A stretch of 64,000 nucleotides of DNA from Alnus glutinosa. Its lineage: Eukaryota > Streptophyta > Magnoliopsida > Fagales > Betulaceae. A program made the position numbers and the translations under genes. Position 1 is the stretch's first letter; the number at the start of each line of letters is the position of its first letter. The DNA lies in NCBI RefSeq assembly GCF_958979055.1, contig NC_084889.1, positions 3,674,761 through 3,738,760 on the forward strand, given 5' to 3'. Positions 34,247-46,100 of this stretch are shown here, one piece after another. Below the pieces are notes generated by a model. That model searched no databases and was not told the origin of the DNA. It saw only the letters and a list, made by a program, of their open reading frames with translations.

Positions 34247-37200
34247 TTAGCAGCAGCTTCCTTGTAGCCTTGTATATACATGAAAGGGTAGTAGTAAATA
34301 GCAATCCACCGATCAGCTATTGCTGTGTATGCATTTAAATAAAATACTTGGACTTATATATATATCTGTTGCTTGAGTCTGTAAATTTGTACTATTGTAG
34401 AATAAAATTCCCTCTTAGATATTTAGTTTTTGCTCTTTTAGGCGTCGAAATGATTTTCTAGATTAATTTTATAGACTTCTTGTTTCTTTTCTTAATCATG
34501 TTCGATCCTGATCAGAGAGAGGTTCGCCTGCCGGCGATTTGGGCAGCTCGAGACGTGTTCATGGGCTCCAGCAGGGCCTCATGCCCAGATTAACTGATTG
34601 AGTTGGACCCTTTGCCTGCTCTGGAGAAATGAGTACAGTGGGTTTGAAGGCCCAATTGTTAACTTGTATAGAGAGAGATCTCGATTGGGCTTGGGTTGGG
34701 CCATATTGACTTCTTGCCCTTGTTCAGGATTGGTCTGCTCGACTCAAACCCGTCTAAAATATTGTTAGAATACGAATTAGAATCCTTTCAAATTATTTGT
34801 TCGAATTTGATAAAATTCAAGCATATAATTGTGACAACTTATAGAACCCACCTAACCGATAAATGGTTGGGCAGTCCAATTTTTATTTGGTCAGTGAGTT
34901 CTATAAGTGATATCTCATAATCACTTGTTCCAAACTATTTAAAAAGATTTTAGTCCACCACAGAAGCCCCAAAAGCCTTTCATTCAACCAAAATAAAAAA
35001 TTTGGTGGAACAGTTTTTCTATCACAAGTTTTACTATGCATTGCCTAATATGTACCTAAAATTTTTGAAAGATCATGACCAAAAATCCGTAAGAAGTTGC
35101 AGGATTTGCTTCACAACATGTGAATTGAACGAATGAAATCTTGGCCGAAAAATGAGAATCTTCTTTTCTGACTAAGGAGACAATATTTAACTCCACTAAT
35201 TTAATGTACTTATCCATTTATTTCAACTATCCGACCTTAATGGTGCCCGACTGTGAGATAAACAATATTGAAAGTTTGAAACAATGACTATTCTCCGTGA
35301 ATGTGTTGTGCAACTAACGAGTTTGTGAAAGCATGATGTTTAGCGCCCATTACATTTATTATACTTATGTACAATTTTAGGAGAGAGTTTTGCAGCCCTC
35401 TACGCAGTAAAATCAGCCAAAACACTACACTATCAACACTTAGAGAGCAGGTACAAAGAGAAGCTTACCAACAAATTTACAAACAGACGTGAAGCTTTAT
35501 ATGTGACTCTATGCCAGTTTAATGCAAAAATAGTCCAAAAAAAAAAAATTAAAATACATAAGACAAAAATACCCTTCTTATTTCGATTGAATCCAGACAC
35601 CGCTGAAAATCCAACACACCGGCCAATCATGACCCCAACCAGCCCAGTAGAAGCCCGACCATTAGATCTAGTCGGCGAGGACGAAGTAAGGGAACGGTGG
35701 CGACAGGGGTGAGTTTCCGGCCGGATCTGGGTTCGGGAATGGACGGTCGGCCGGATCTGGGTTCGAGAAGGCTGGATCTTTGGGCGCCTGCGATATCCTG
35801 TCAAATTTGGCCAGCGTGGGTATCCCCGCAAGAGATCCGGGCGGCCAGATAGAGAGAGAGAGAGAAAGAATGCCAGAGAGAGGGAGAACGAGCGGCGAGA
35901 GGGAAGAGAGCCGAAGAGATATTTTGGACTGGTGAAGGGAAGGGCATTTTCGTCTTTGTCTAAAATGTCATGTCAGCTTGTAAACCTCCATTTGTAAAAG
36001 TGTAAGTACCTCTAGCATTTTCTCAATACTTACTTCTTGAGGAAGATTGTGTATCTGTCACGATTAGTCTTGAAAAACCCAACCCCACCACCAATTAGAG
36101 AATTGTCATCATTATTTATAGTATTATTGGTCTCCTCATCTCTTTTGACATCTTGACTGCCTCCAAAATTGATGGAAATATGAATCGTAATGCTCACAAC
36201 ATAACTCAACGGGTCGCTACCAACAATTCAACTGACAACTTTCCTACATATTTGTATCAAGTGCTAGTATGCTACGTCTCTCGCTTGATAGTGATAAAGA
36301 TCTTCTTTGGTAGAGTTTTTTGAGGCCTCCCTTTCGATAGGCAGTGCATTTTGTTGATTTTGTTTCTGTACTTTGTTTCTAAACTTATATATATATATAT
36401 ATATATAGTCAAATGCCATACAATTTGATCATGTGGTAATAAAAATTAGTTATTGGATCAGCACTTGTAAAAAAAGAAATCAATTATTAATTAATCTAAA
36501 GATTAATTTTTACTGTCACGTCATTCAGTTGTACACGAGTCTACTAAATAAAATTATTCTAATATTTAAGGATTATATTTCTGTAAGGATGGAGATTGTG
36601 TGTAATGAGCTGCATGTATCATGTGAGAGTGTATTTAGAGCCACATGCTAAAGGCATGCAATACGAGCAGATAGGGTCTAGGTGCCCTCTCAAATGAGTT
36701 GTATTATATTCCATGCAATGTAAGCAGCCATTGCACCATATCCAAATCCTCCCTTTAAATTCTTCAAAAAATAAAATAAAAAATTCCTCCCTCTAATACT
36801 TAAGAATTGTATGGGCCTACAATTTTTAAATAGACGATTATGATTTTGTCACGTCATCAATATTAAGGCAAAAAAGTAGCAAGAAATTGCATTTCGGACA
36901 ATTACCCAAGAGTGTGACCAGGTCACTCCTGAAGATTTTGGACCAACCCAAAAGTATTTGGACGATCGATGGTCCACCACTCTCTCAAGAGTTTTGGGAG
37001 TGGTCCATGGGGTCCACTCCAAAAAACTCTTGAGGTGGAGGCCAATTACTTAAAAAGATGTTGGAAGTGGCCAAATAACCTCAAAACTCTTAAAATGATG
37101 GTCGACCACACCCTCCAAAAGCCTCAAGTGATGGCTTTCCTCAAGTCTTGAAAAAAGATGGTTCAACTACCTCTCAAGGCTTATGAAGGTTGGCTGACCA

Positions 37201-37513
37201 TCTTTTAGGGTGGCCAGCCATTTCAAAAATCTTGAAGAGTAATCCAACTACCTTTTTTTAATTGGGTGGTTGATTGAAGAAGTTATTTTATGTAATTTTT
37301 TGCCTTGTGACAAAATCTTAACTGTTCATTGTAAATGAGTATACACACTTTTAAGAATTGTGAGCTCCTACATGTAATTTTAAGAATTACAAGTGTTCCT
37401 CACCAATATTTCAACTCATAAATTGGGAAATCATGGAATTGTATCCAAAATAAAACCTCTACTTTTTTATGTTCACACATAACATTCGTGGTGCACCCTC
37501 AAATGTCGTCTAT
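34247..37513. other. Intergenic DNA, possible degenerate TIR element at 35440-36020
   Basis: No gene supported. Sequence near 35450-35490 (GGTACAAAGAG..., ATTTACAAACAGACGTG) is weakly inverted at 35965-36015 (TTGTAAACC, TTTGTAAAAGTGTAAGTACC), so 35440-36020 may be an old terminal-inverted-repeat element. A (TA)n tract lies at 36390-36408. The G-rich open frame at 35433-35831 falls within this candidate element. Confidence 0.35.
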
Positions 37514-38063
37514 TTTAGTTTAGGGATAATTACATCTTTGGTCCTTGGGATTGGACTAAATTACAAATCACTCTCTGTGGTACAAAAAGTTCATGAAGGG
37601 TCTCCGTGGTAAACTATAATTACGAATCACTCCCTGAACCTGTTTTTCCGTCCACTAAGTTAACAAATTCCGTTAGTTTATCACATCATACCTAATAAGA
37701 AATCGACACGTGGCCACCCTAGCCTTGGGGTGGCCACATGTCACCCCCCAGACATGGCCGGGCCACCCTCGGCAACCACCCCATTTGCTATTTTCTATTT
37801 TTTAAAATAATAATAATAATAATAATTTTTAAGTTTTAATTATTTATATTTTTTTATTATAATGGACACATGTCGATTTCTTATTTGGTATGGCGTAACA
37901 AACTAACAGAATCTATTAACTTGATGGACAAAAACGAGTTCAGTGAGTAATTCGTAATTATAGTTTACCACATGGATCCTCCATGAACTTTTTGTACCAC
38001 AATGAGTGATTTGTAATTTAGGTCAACCCCATAGACTAATGATGCATTTATTCCTTTAGTTTA
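37514..38063. mobile_element. Mutator-like MITE with exact 9-bp target duplication
   Basis: The element spans 37523-38054 (532 bp), starting GGGATAATTACATC and ending with the inverted GATGCATTTATTCC, with inverted repeats of about 200 bp. The 9 bases TTTAGTTTA flank it exactly (37514-37522 and 38055-38063). Its centre (about 37700-37790) is GC-rich with GGGGTGGCC / GGCCACCC units like those in the element at 1632-2285. No coding capacity. Confidence 0.88.
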
Positions 38064-39290
38064 TTTGGAAGCTTGGCTGATCTCCAATCGGTGGACAATA
38101 TATACCTTCAATAATTTATCATCAAATAATTTATTTATTTTTGTTTGTTTTGTGATTATATATACCACGCACTTGAACGTCATCCACCCAACTAAATGTA
38201 GGAAACAAACAAAGAAAATTGATCCTTGCCAGTCGTTTCCTAATTGTGCATCACTTCTTACAAAGACCTCAAAGATAAGAGATAAATACAAAAATACAAA
38301 AAACCACGCTTTTTTATTTTATTTTATAGGTAAATGAAGAAAAATTACAACTAAAACGGCGGTCACTAAAACAGTAAAATAAAACAGAAATTAAAAAGTA
38401 ATGCATCAAATGAATGACACAGTCCTATTGAATCTTGGTACGAAAACTCAAAAATGAAATCACCATAAAAGGTGATCAAACAAGGCGTGAATAGGTACAT
38501 GATCGTCACAAAACCCTTCAACCTTATCTAAATCCCCATAGAAGAGGATTCAGATAAGGACATAAACACTAGTGATATCTTTCAACCCTACCCAAAAGCC
38601 TGAAGGAGAACAGAGACAACGAACACACGTTACAGAAAAAAAGACATAAATTTAAAAACAACAAAATTACAAAAAAAAAAAAAAAAAAGCACTAGCAAAA
38701 CAGCAAAACCAACACAATGGAGTGGAAGGCCACTGCCTTTTGTCCAACGCTCTGGCACATAGAGGCCACGCTTTGGCGCATGGGGGTGTTGCTCTTGTAC
38801 AAAGTGGCTGAAGGACAGAAGATAACCCTAAGAGACCCCAAGAAGTGGCGAAAGATAGCGATGAAGTGACAAGCAGCCAAACACACAATAAAAAGTGGTC
38901 TACGCGGCGCGTGATATACACACACCAACAAGTGAGATTGATCTACTCGCGAACGCGTATGGCCGGATGGAGACAGAACCGGTGGCGAATGAAAGCAGTG
39001 AAACCATAGAGCACCGTAGAGTGGCACGTCTGATGAACAAACCTTTTTCATATACTGGAAGGTTTGTTAGACAGTTTCAAGCTTTGCCTGCTAACGTATA
39101 CGTAGGATTGAATTTTACTGTTTTTCTGGTGGTCTCATGTTTGAAAAAGCTGTAACAGAAAGACCGTTGAACGGCTTGATTTTCACAAAACAACGGGGGA
39201 GGAAAGAACGTCGAAATTACATCCAACGTTGTCCATATGCGACGAGATATTTTCTTTTTTCTTTTTTCTTTTTTTAAAAAATAATGTTTC
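38064..39290. other. Intergenic DNA, no gene supported
   Basis: Contains an A run (38672-38688). Open frames on either strand between 38667 and 39155 have no motif or consistent composition and overlap each other. Confidence 0.45.
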
Positions 39291-39615
39291 TTTTAAGAAT
39301 CTGTTTGAGTTTGTGATTTCAAAAGGCGCGATTTAAAATCATAATTTTAAAATGTGCGATTTGAAAAAAGTGATTTTTAAAAACACAGTTAAGCGTTTGG
39401 TAAAATCGCAGTTTAGCATTTAAAATCGCAAATTAGCCTTTAAAATTATGCATTTTCAAAAAAGCACAATCTCACCTGCGATTTGAAAAAATAGATTTTC
39501 TGCGTTTTCAAATCTCAATTTTTAAAAATGCAGTTCCCAAACGATTTATGTTCTGTGATTTGATTTAAAATCACACTTGTTGTCTACGAAATCGCAATCC
39601 CAAACGCACCCTAAG
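39291..39615. mobile_element. MITE-like element of the GTGCGATTTGAAAA type
   Basis: The unit is rich in repeats of GCGATTTGAAAA and its complement. It starts near AGAATCTGTTTGAGTTTGTG and closes with the inverted ATCGCAATCCCAAACGCACC, giving imperfect terminal inverted repeats. A diverged relative is at about 62275-62522. Boundaries are approximate. Confidence 0.5.
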
Positions 39616-40900
39616 AGTGCAAACTTGGCATATTAATTAAATCGATCTGCATTCTTGGAAAACCCTGTCATATTTTGTTAATCAATACCAACTTAAATTA
39701 GGCCATAAAGCTATTCCAAACGTAGGTCGTAAATCAAACGCTTAATCACGTTTTTAAAAATTATATTATTATTATTATTAAATGTATGCTAAAATTATTA
39801 ATTTTTTTAAAAATTACACATTTTAAAACCGTTAAACCAAACTAACCCTTTAATAGTAAAATTAAGATCAAGCATATAATTCTATAACTACAACCTTAAA
39901 TACGGCAGAATATGATAAATAAACCATGTCATGCATAGTCCAAATTAAATTTCACAATATTTAAGAGAGTAAAGGGTCATGATGGGATAACATAAACAAC
40001 TTATAAGATGCAATAAAATGTAATCTAAATTTCATAAAATTATTGAAAATGAAGAGGATCATGAATATGTTCCAAGTACACACGGCAGGAGAGTCAAAGT
40101 GCATGCATAAAATAAATTAATGTTCCAATTTCCAATGCCGTGTTTCGTATGGCACCATCAATAATATATATAATATCAAGTCCATCGATCACGGGAATTT
40201 TGTTATATTAATTGTTCAAATGGTCGGCCCCACTGCTACGTTCCCATCCGCCCCTAGTAATTTCACACTAGTTGAATATATACTTGAAAACGAAAGGAAT
40301 ACTTAATATATATATATATATATTGCGTACAAAAATAAAAAAAAAAAAGGAATATTTTATAGATTAGAAAAAATTAAAGAAAGGAAAATAAATGCGATAT
40401 CTTGACTTAATAAATTTCTGGAATCAAATCCAAACGTAGACTTCTATTTTTCTTTGTATTTTGGCGGAGGCCCCTTTCAACCATTCCACGTCGTTTGAGG
40501 ATGTGCTTTCGGTGAAAAAGATTGTCAAGCGTAATTTTTTCTATCGGAATTTTAAATAATCAACTCACTTTTTTTATTTAATCATTTTTCCTGGGGTTAG
40601 GATAAATTTAATCGTATTTTACGATGGGATCGATACTACTTGCATGCATACACTATTTTATTATTATTATTTTTCTAAGCAAATTGAGAAAAAGGTTACA
40701 CGGGATTATAATACTAAAAAATGGACGATTCTCTAACAACAAACTCAAAATAAAACATACGGTGCAGAAAATACAACAAAATAGTAAGAAATTAGCTAAA
40801 CAATGACCCAATCCTTTTTAAAGGGCTGCTTAAAACGGTAACTAAAGCTAAACCAATGAGCATAGAGCCCATTAACAAGCAACTAAAACAGCAAATAAGT
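39616..40900. other. Intergenic DNA, nothing recognised
   Basis: A/T-rich, with a (TA)n tract near 40307-40323. I see no gene or complete element. Confidence 0.45.
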
Positions 40901-40904
40901 GGAT

Positions 40905-41125
40905 GCTGGCGGTCCCAAAGTGGTAGCTCAATCGACTGAGGATCACGCCTTATAAAGCGAAGGTTAGTAGTTCGAATTCTCCTCTTCCGGTGAAAGATAA
41001 GCCTCGATGAATTCCAAAATAAATCTAACGAAGAGAAGAACTGATTTCGGTAACCAAAGTCTCCGTGTCTAATGAGAACGAACCATAAATATATAATGAA
41101 ACTAAAACCCACCAAAAAAAAAAAA
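40905..41125 (+). mobile_element. tRNA-derived SINE-like element
   Basis: A box A-like TGGTAGCTCAATCG (40921-40934) and a box B-like AGTTCGAATTC (about 40969-40979) are spaced as in RNA polymerase III internal promoters. Between them CGCCTTATAAAGCG resembles a tRNA anticodon arm. About 110 bp of unrelated sequence follow and end in an A run (41113-41124). This layout (tRNA-like head, body, A tail) is that of a plant SINE. A functional tRNA is excluded because the acceptor stem does not pair. A clean target duplication was not found. Confidence 0.6.
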
Positions 41126-43152
41126 TAGAAAAGCAGGAAATAACAATAAAATACAGAGAAATGCACATTGAATCCACCATGGAGGCCTAGGAAAAAAAAA
41201 ATTAATGATGAGGGGAAGTAAAGATAAGGAAGAAGATAGTGGATGCTTTAGCTACGACATGAGGTAAAGAGTGATCTCTGATAGATGTAAATAGAGGGGT
41301 ATAGTGCAGCTTTTTTGACAAATTAACGTCTTCCGGGATGCTTCCTTGAATGCATGAACCACAAAATAGCTGGAAAGACACGCACGTGATGAGATTAAGA
41401 ACATCCACAAGGATGAGATTTCAAAGGACCTTGTTCCCATGTGAGACCTTGAAGAAACCCAACGTATAGTACTAGTGTACGTTTCGAAAGGCACGAGAAG
41501 TGGTTTGCAGAATTGGGTCCGCTGAGGAATAGGACGATAGTCTTTAGAATTAGTTTAAAAGAATCTGTTACTTCTTTTAAAAAAAAGACGACGTCGTCTA
41601 TTTTAAAATTTCTTCCATACAATCTACACCTTCTTTTTTTACAGCAGATATCTTTTCTTTTTTTAACAGCACAGGATCCAACGTAAGAAATAATTGGTGA
41701 TTTTTCATACGAACTAAAATTTCAAAAAATGTTTTCGAATCATTTTTAAGGTTGCAAACAAACATTAGAAGATCATATATAGTGGCCACTTTTTCCAAAA
41801 AAGGTTATCTGCCGAAAGACAAAAACATTTTATGACAAAATATTTTACGCAAAAACAAATAGGCATTAATCATTGGACTTTCAATTTCGATAATTATATC
41901 ATTAAGTTTTCCTTTTGATTTCAATTAGATATTTCCGTCAATTAATTGATTAGTTTGACGTAGTATATATTCTGTTAATTAATTAGACGGTAAGTTAACG
42001 GAAGAACTAACTTATTTGAAACTTAAGAAAAACTTAAAAGCCTTCATTCTTAAAATTAAAAACTGTAAAACAAAATTAAAAATTAAAATTGGCATGAGAA
42101 TTTAACTGGGGACTAAATTTGATTTATTTCCTAATATTATTTATCCCCGGCCCACTTGCCATATTAGAATATTAATTAGTGAGATGGGGTCCGAAGTCAC
42201 GAGTCATCATAAACTCGTCGTAGAACTCATGACTAATGATTACAAATTACAATATGCGAAGCACTATCGTAGTGTAGTGGGTGAAACTTACGCCAAACGA
42301 AAGGAAAAACGAACAAGTGATCTAGAAGGGTTTGAACAGCACCCTATAGGCTATTGGTCCAAGAGGTATCCCTTTAAGCTAGGACGCTTAAAGTCAACAT
42401 AAAAAAAAAAAAAAAAAAAAAAATCAATATAACAGGAGTAACGCTAAACATTACACGGTGATCGATCATAATCATTTATCATGTTTATGTTATATAAGTG
42501 GGATTAACATATTTTAAGTTATTTATAATTTTTTTTTCTTTTCAAGTAGTTAGTATTAAAATATATAAATTAAATGATTAAATTCATTTATTTTTATAAA
42601 TTTTAATTTTTAAAATATATGGTGATTTAATTAATATAGTATAAGTACAGAAGTCATGAGTTCGAATCTTAATTTTATAATTGACCATCTATTTTAATTA
42701 AATATTAAATCAAGCACTTCTTATAAGCTTATGTTTTAAGAATAAATTGTGATTTAACGTTATTATCCCTTAAAACACTTTCATACTCACAGGTGTGAGG
42801 GCATATATTTTGGTTTCGTGAAACTACAGAAAAGTATGAAAAGGACAAACAAAAGTGTGAAGAGCGGTGTGAAAAACCAAACTAACGAGTCTCTCTGTCT
42901 CTCGTCAATCGTCATTGATAGACACCTTTTTCTTTTTATTCATCTTCATGTCTAATCTTTTCCAAATCGATCAATATCAGAAAATTTCCTGTCGAAGCCA
43001 CAAGGCACAAGGGTAGCCTCTTTTCTCAGAATTCACACTGCACAGAACCAAATTCAACCATTCAAGAACTGCAATCCCGAGATCCACCCTTGTCCCAGAG
43101 CCCCACTAATTAATTTCTTTGTCCAAAAGCACGTACACAGTACTCTAATTCC
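41126..43152. other. Intergenic region upstream of the WAKL gene
   Basis: Contains an A run (42402-42422) and an isolated box B-like AGTTCGAATC near 42660, possibly a SINE fragment. No coding region supported. No obvious TATA box was found close to 43153. Confidence 0.45.
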
Positions 43153-46100
43153 ATGACTAGAGAAAACCCAGTATTTCTGGTATTGCTCGCAGTCATCGCT
43201 GTCCTTCCGCTAGTCGTCACAGCCCACGCATCAACCACCGATTCCTGCAACCGATCATGCGGCTCAAAGACCCTCCTCTACCCCTTCGGCTTCTCCTCCG
43301 GCTGCGAAATCCGCCTAAACTGTACCAACAGCACCATCTTCGTCAACGACTTCCCTGTCCAATCCGTAAATCCCGACACCGTAATGCTCGCCGTCACCTC
43401 CAAGTGCAACCGTTCCGTTCAAACGCTTATCGAGCTCTTCAGCCCCAACTACGCACCCACGTCCCGAAACGCTATTCTCTTGAAGAACTGCTCCGCGGCG
43501 ATGCCGCCTTGCTCGTTGCCGGCCACGATCGTCTTCCAGACCCACTTCGAGTCGCAGGATTGCGAAGCCAATAACAGCACCAATAACATAAGTTGCTACA
43601 CGGTGGGGAAAGAGCGTGCTTTCATGGACGTTCACAACGTGTCGAATAGGCACTGCCGGTACTTTGTTTCGTCGATTACGGCCGAGTCGTTCAACAACTC
43701 GGCCTTGTCGCTGGAGGTTCAGGTGGTTGAGCTGGGGTGGTGGTTTGAGGGAGGGTGTGATCAGTGTTCTAAGAGTGCCAATTGTACCAAACTTGTGTCC
43801 CCAACGACTAAACAGCCAAGTTTTCGGTGCCGGTGCTATGATGGATATGAAGGTGACGGATATCGGGCCGGCACAGGTTGCCGGAAAGGTCAGTCCCGGT
43901 TACTCGAAAATGTTTTTTTAAATGAATATTATTTTTATTTTTATTTTTTATTTTTTTTTATAGATTTAAATGAATATTATTTTAATTGTTCGTTAGGGGA
44001 TAAAGATTATGCCTGAGCATGATTTTCATTATTGCAATAATTAGCTCCGGGAATTAAGGTCACACCTTGCTTTAGTCAACAAGTGTGTAATCTGGATTTG
44101 ACTTTTTCCTATGATCCTAGGCTCCTAGCTCTTTGCACGATCTTTTTGTTCTATTTAATTAATATCAAGAATTAGAAGATCAGAATACTGAAAGTAATAA
44201 TAATAAAAAAAAGTCAATTATATTTGGAAGGATAAATTTTTCCTCCAAACATTTTATTAAATTTATATTTATTTTTAGAACATGCAATTTTTCATACATT
44301 TTTAATATAAACTAACAATGATCCTTAACATTTTAAAAATTACTCGTAAAAACTATGTGTTTTAAAGACATATTTTTTAATTTAATAAACAGAATTAAAA
44401 AAAATTCCAAACTAATTAGAAAATTGTTGTGAATACTTCACATTTGAGTTTTCAGGCATTTAATTTTAGGCGAGAGTCATCAATGTTAGTACATATTGCT
44501 ATAATATTAGGACTGTTACCCGAGACTTGATATTCATCTATTTGGAAAAGAATAGACATGAATGTTATCGGTTGGGAAAAAATTTATCCTCTAAATTGCT
44601 AGTAATTAATGCAATAAATGTAAGAGAATTTATATGAATTTACTAGTCCAAACAAGTCTCAAGTGACCTGCTCTTTGTTCGAACAAATGGATTTTATGCT
44701 AGCTCTTTTATATTTGTTGTTAAAATTATTAGTTATATAGAAAAAAGAATAAAGAAAAAGAAAAAAAAATCCGGAGATCCGAGACAAACCAATTCCCATA
44801 AAAGAAGGGGTGTTCTTAGGGTGCCGTGATAAATCATGAGATGTTAGCTTTAGGCAACAAAAAAAGTAGGAGTTGCTGACCCCAGCAGGGCCGGAAAAAG
44901 GGTGAGTCGTGGTCCATAACTTGTTGGATACTACTCAACTTCATCATTTTGGGGGTAATCCAGTCAATCTGATCAACTAGTCCAAAGTGGCTAATTTTCC
45001 TTAATCATTTGGTCGTGGACCCGCCTTTTTTCTTTGTAGTTTTTGTCTTGTACGACAACGGAATAGGAGTCGCCGTCATGCAGAGAAGTGGGTAGTTTTA
45101 ATTACCTAATGCATCTCCTGACGGACTTTTGGTGTATTATTTAGCCATTGGAATTTTATTTACGTTATTAAAGTTGGTCAAATTTTACAAAAATTTAGAG
45201 GGTTTAGAGCACTAGTAGCAATTACCTTATATTGGTTCCCTTCCCTATATTTAGGGAAAATTTCATAAAAAACATCAAAAAACCTCCCACAGCAGATGCC
45301 CTATATTTAGATAAGGGGGTTGGGAATGAATAGTGATTCCCAATGTATACATGTCTACTATTCATTCCCTATGTATTATTTTAATATAAAAGAAGTATAA
45401 TTAATTGAAATAGGGAAGAGAGAAAAAGTAGGAAAAAGAGAAAAATAATAAAATAAGAGTAAAAAAATAATATTTAATTGATATAGGGAAAGGTAAGGGA
45501 ATCTATTGTGGGGTATTTTTTTTATAGGGAAGTAAAAAGTAGTTTTGTTCCCTAAACATAGGGAAAATGGTTGGAAATCTGCTGCTAGTGCTCTTAAGCG
45601 AGATGGGTAAAGGGTTCAATTGCCTCAAATATTTAGATCGATCTCACCTCCTAAATTGTTGCCCTAAATCTTATCTATTAGGTTGATTAAACTTTTATAA
45701 AATTCGGACAATTTAATAATTAAGAAAAATTATCTTCCATTATATAATCATAATGGTGTTGTTACGTCAAAGCCCAGAGCCGATAAACAACTCCTTGTGG
45801 GGTATGGACATTGAGTACTAATTAAGAGATGGTGAGGAAGGTTGATTTGTCAAACTTTGAGATATATATGGTTTGAAATTCTTGATCAAACAACGAATTA
45901 CTCGATCGAGCTGAAAAAGGGTTCTGGTTAGGTAGGTTATTAATTGTCAAACTTAAAGAAAATCTCTGCTGGTTTCAATCAGCAAGTGTTAAGCAAATAA
46001 TTCATTGAACGAAAAAGGCACAAACAGATAGAAGAAAGATTAATTTAGTTGTAGTTTATACATACACCGGCCATGTCATTAGGGACGGAACTGATGACTG

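Noticed and set aside
35433-35831. 132-residue open frame on the - strand
   Set aside because: Arg/Pro/Thr-rich low-complexity translation inside a candidate degenerate TIR element; no homologue recognised.
38667-39155. Overlapping open frames on both strands
   Set aside because: No family resemblance; three frames open at once by chance in a GC-neutral stretch.
40905-41000. A functional tRNA gene
   Set aside because: Box A and box B are present, but the acceptor and D arms do not pair; a SINE head explains it better.
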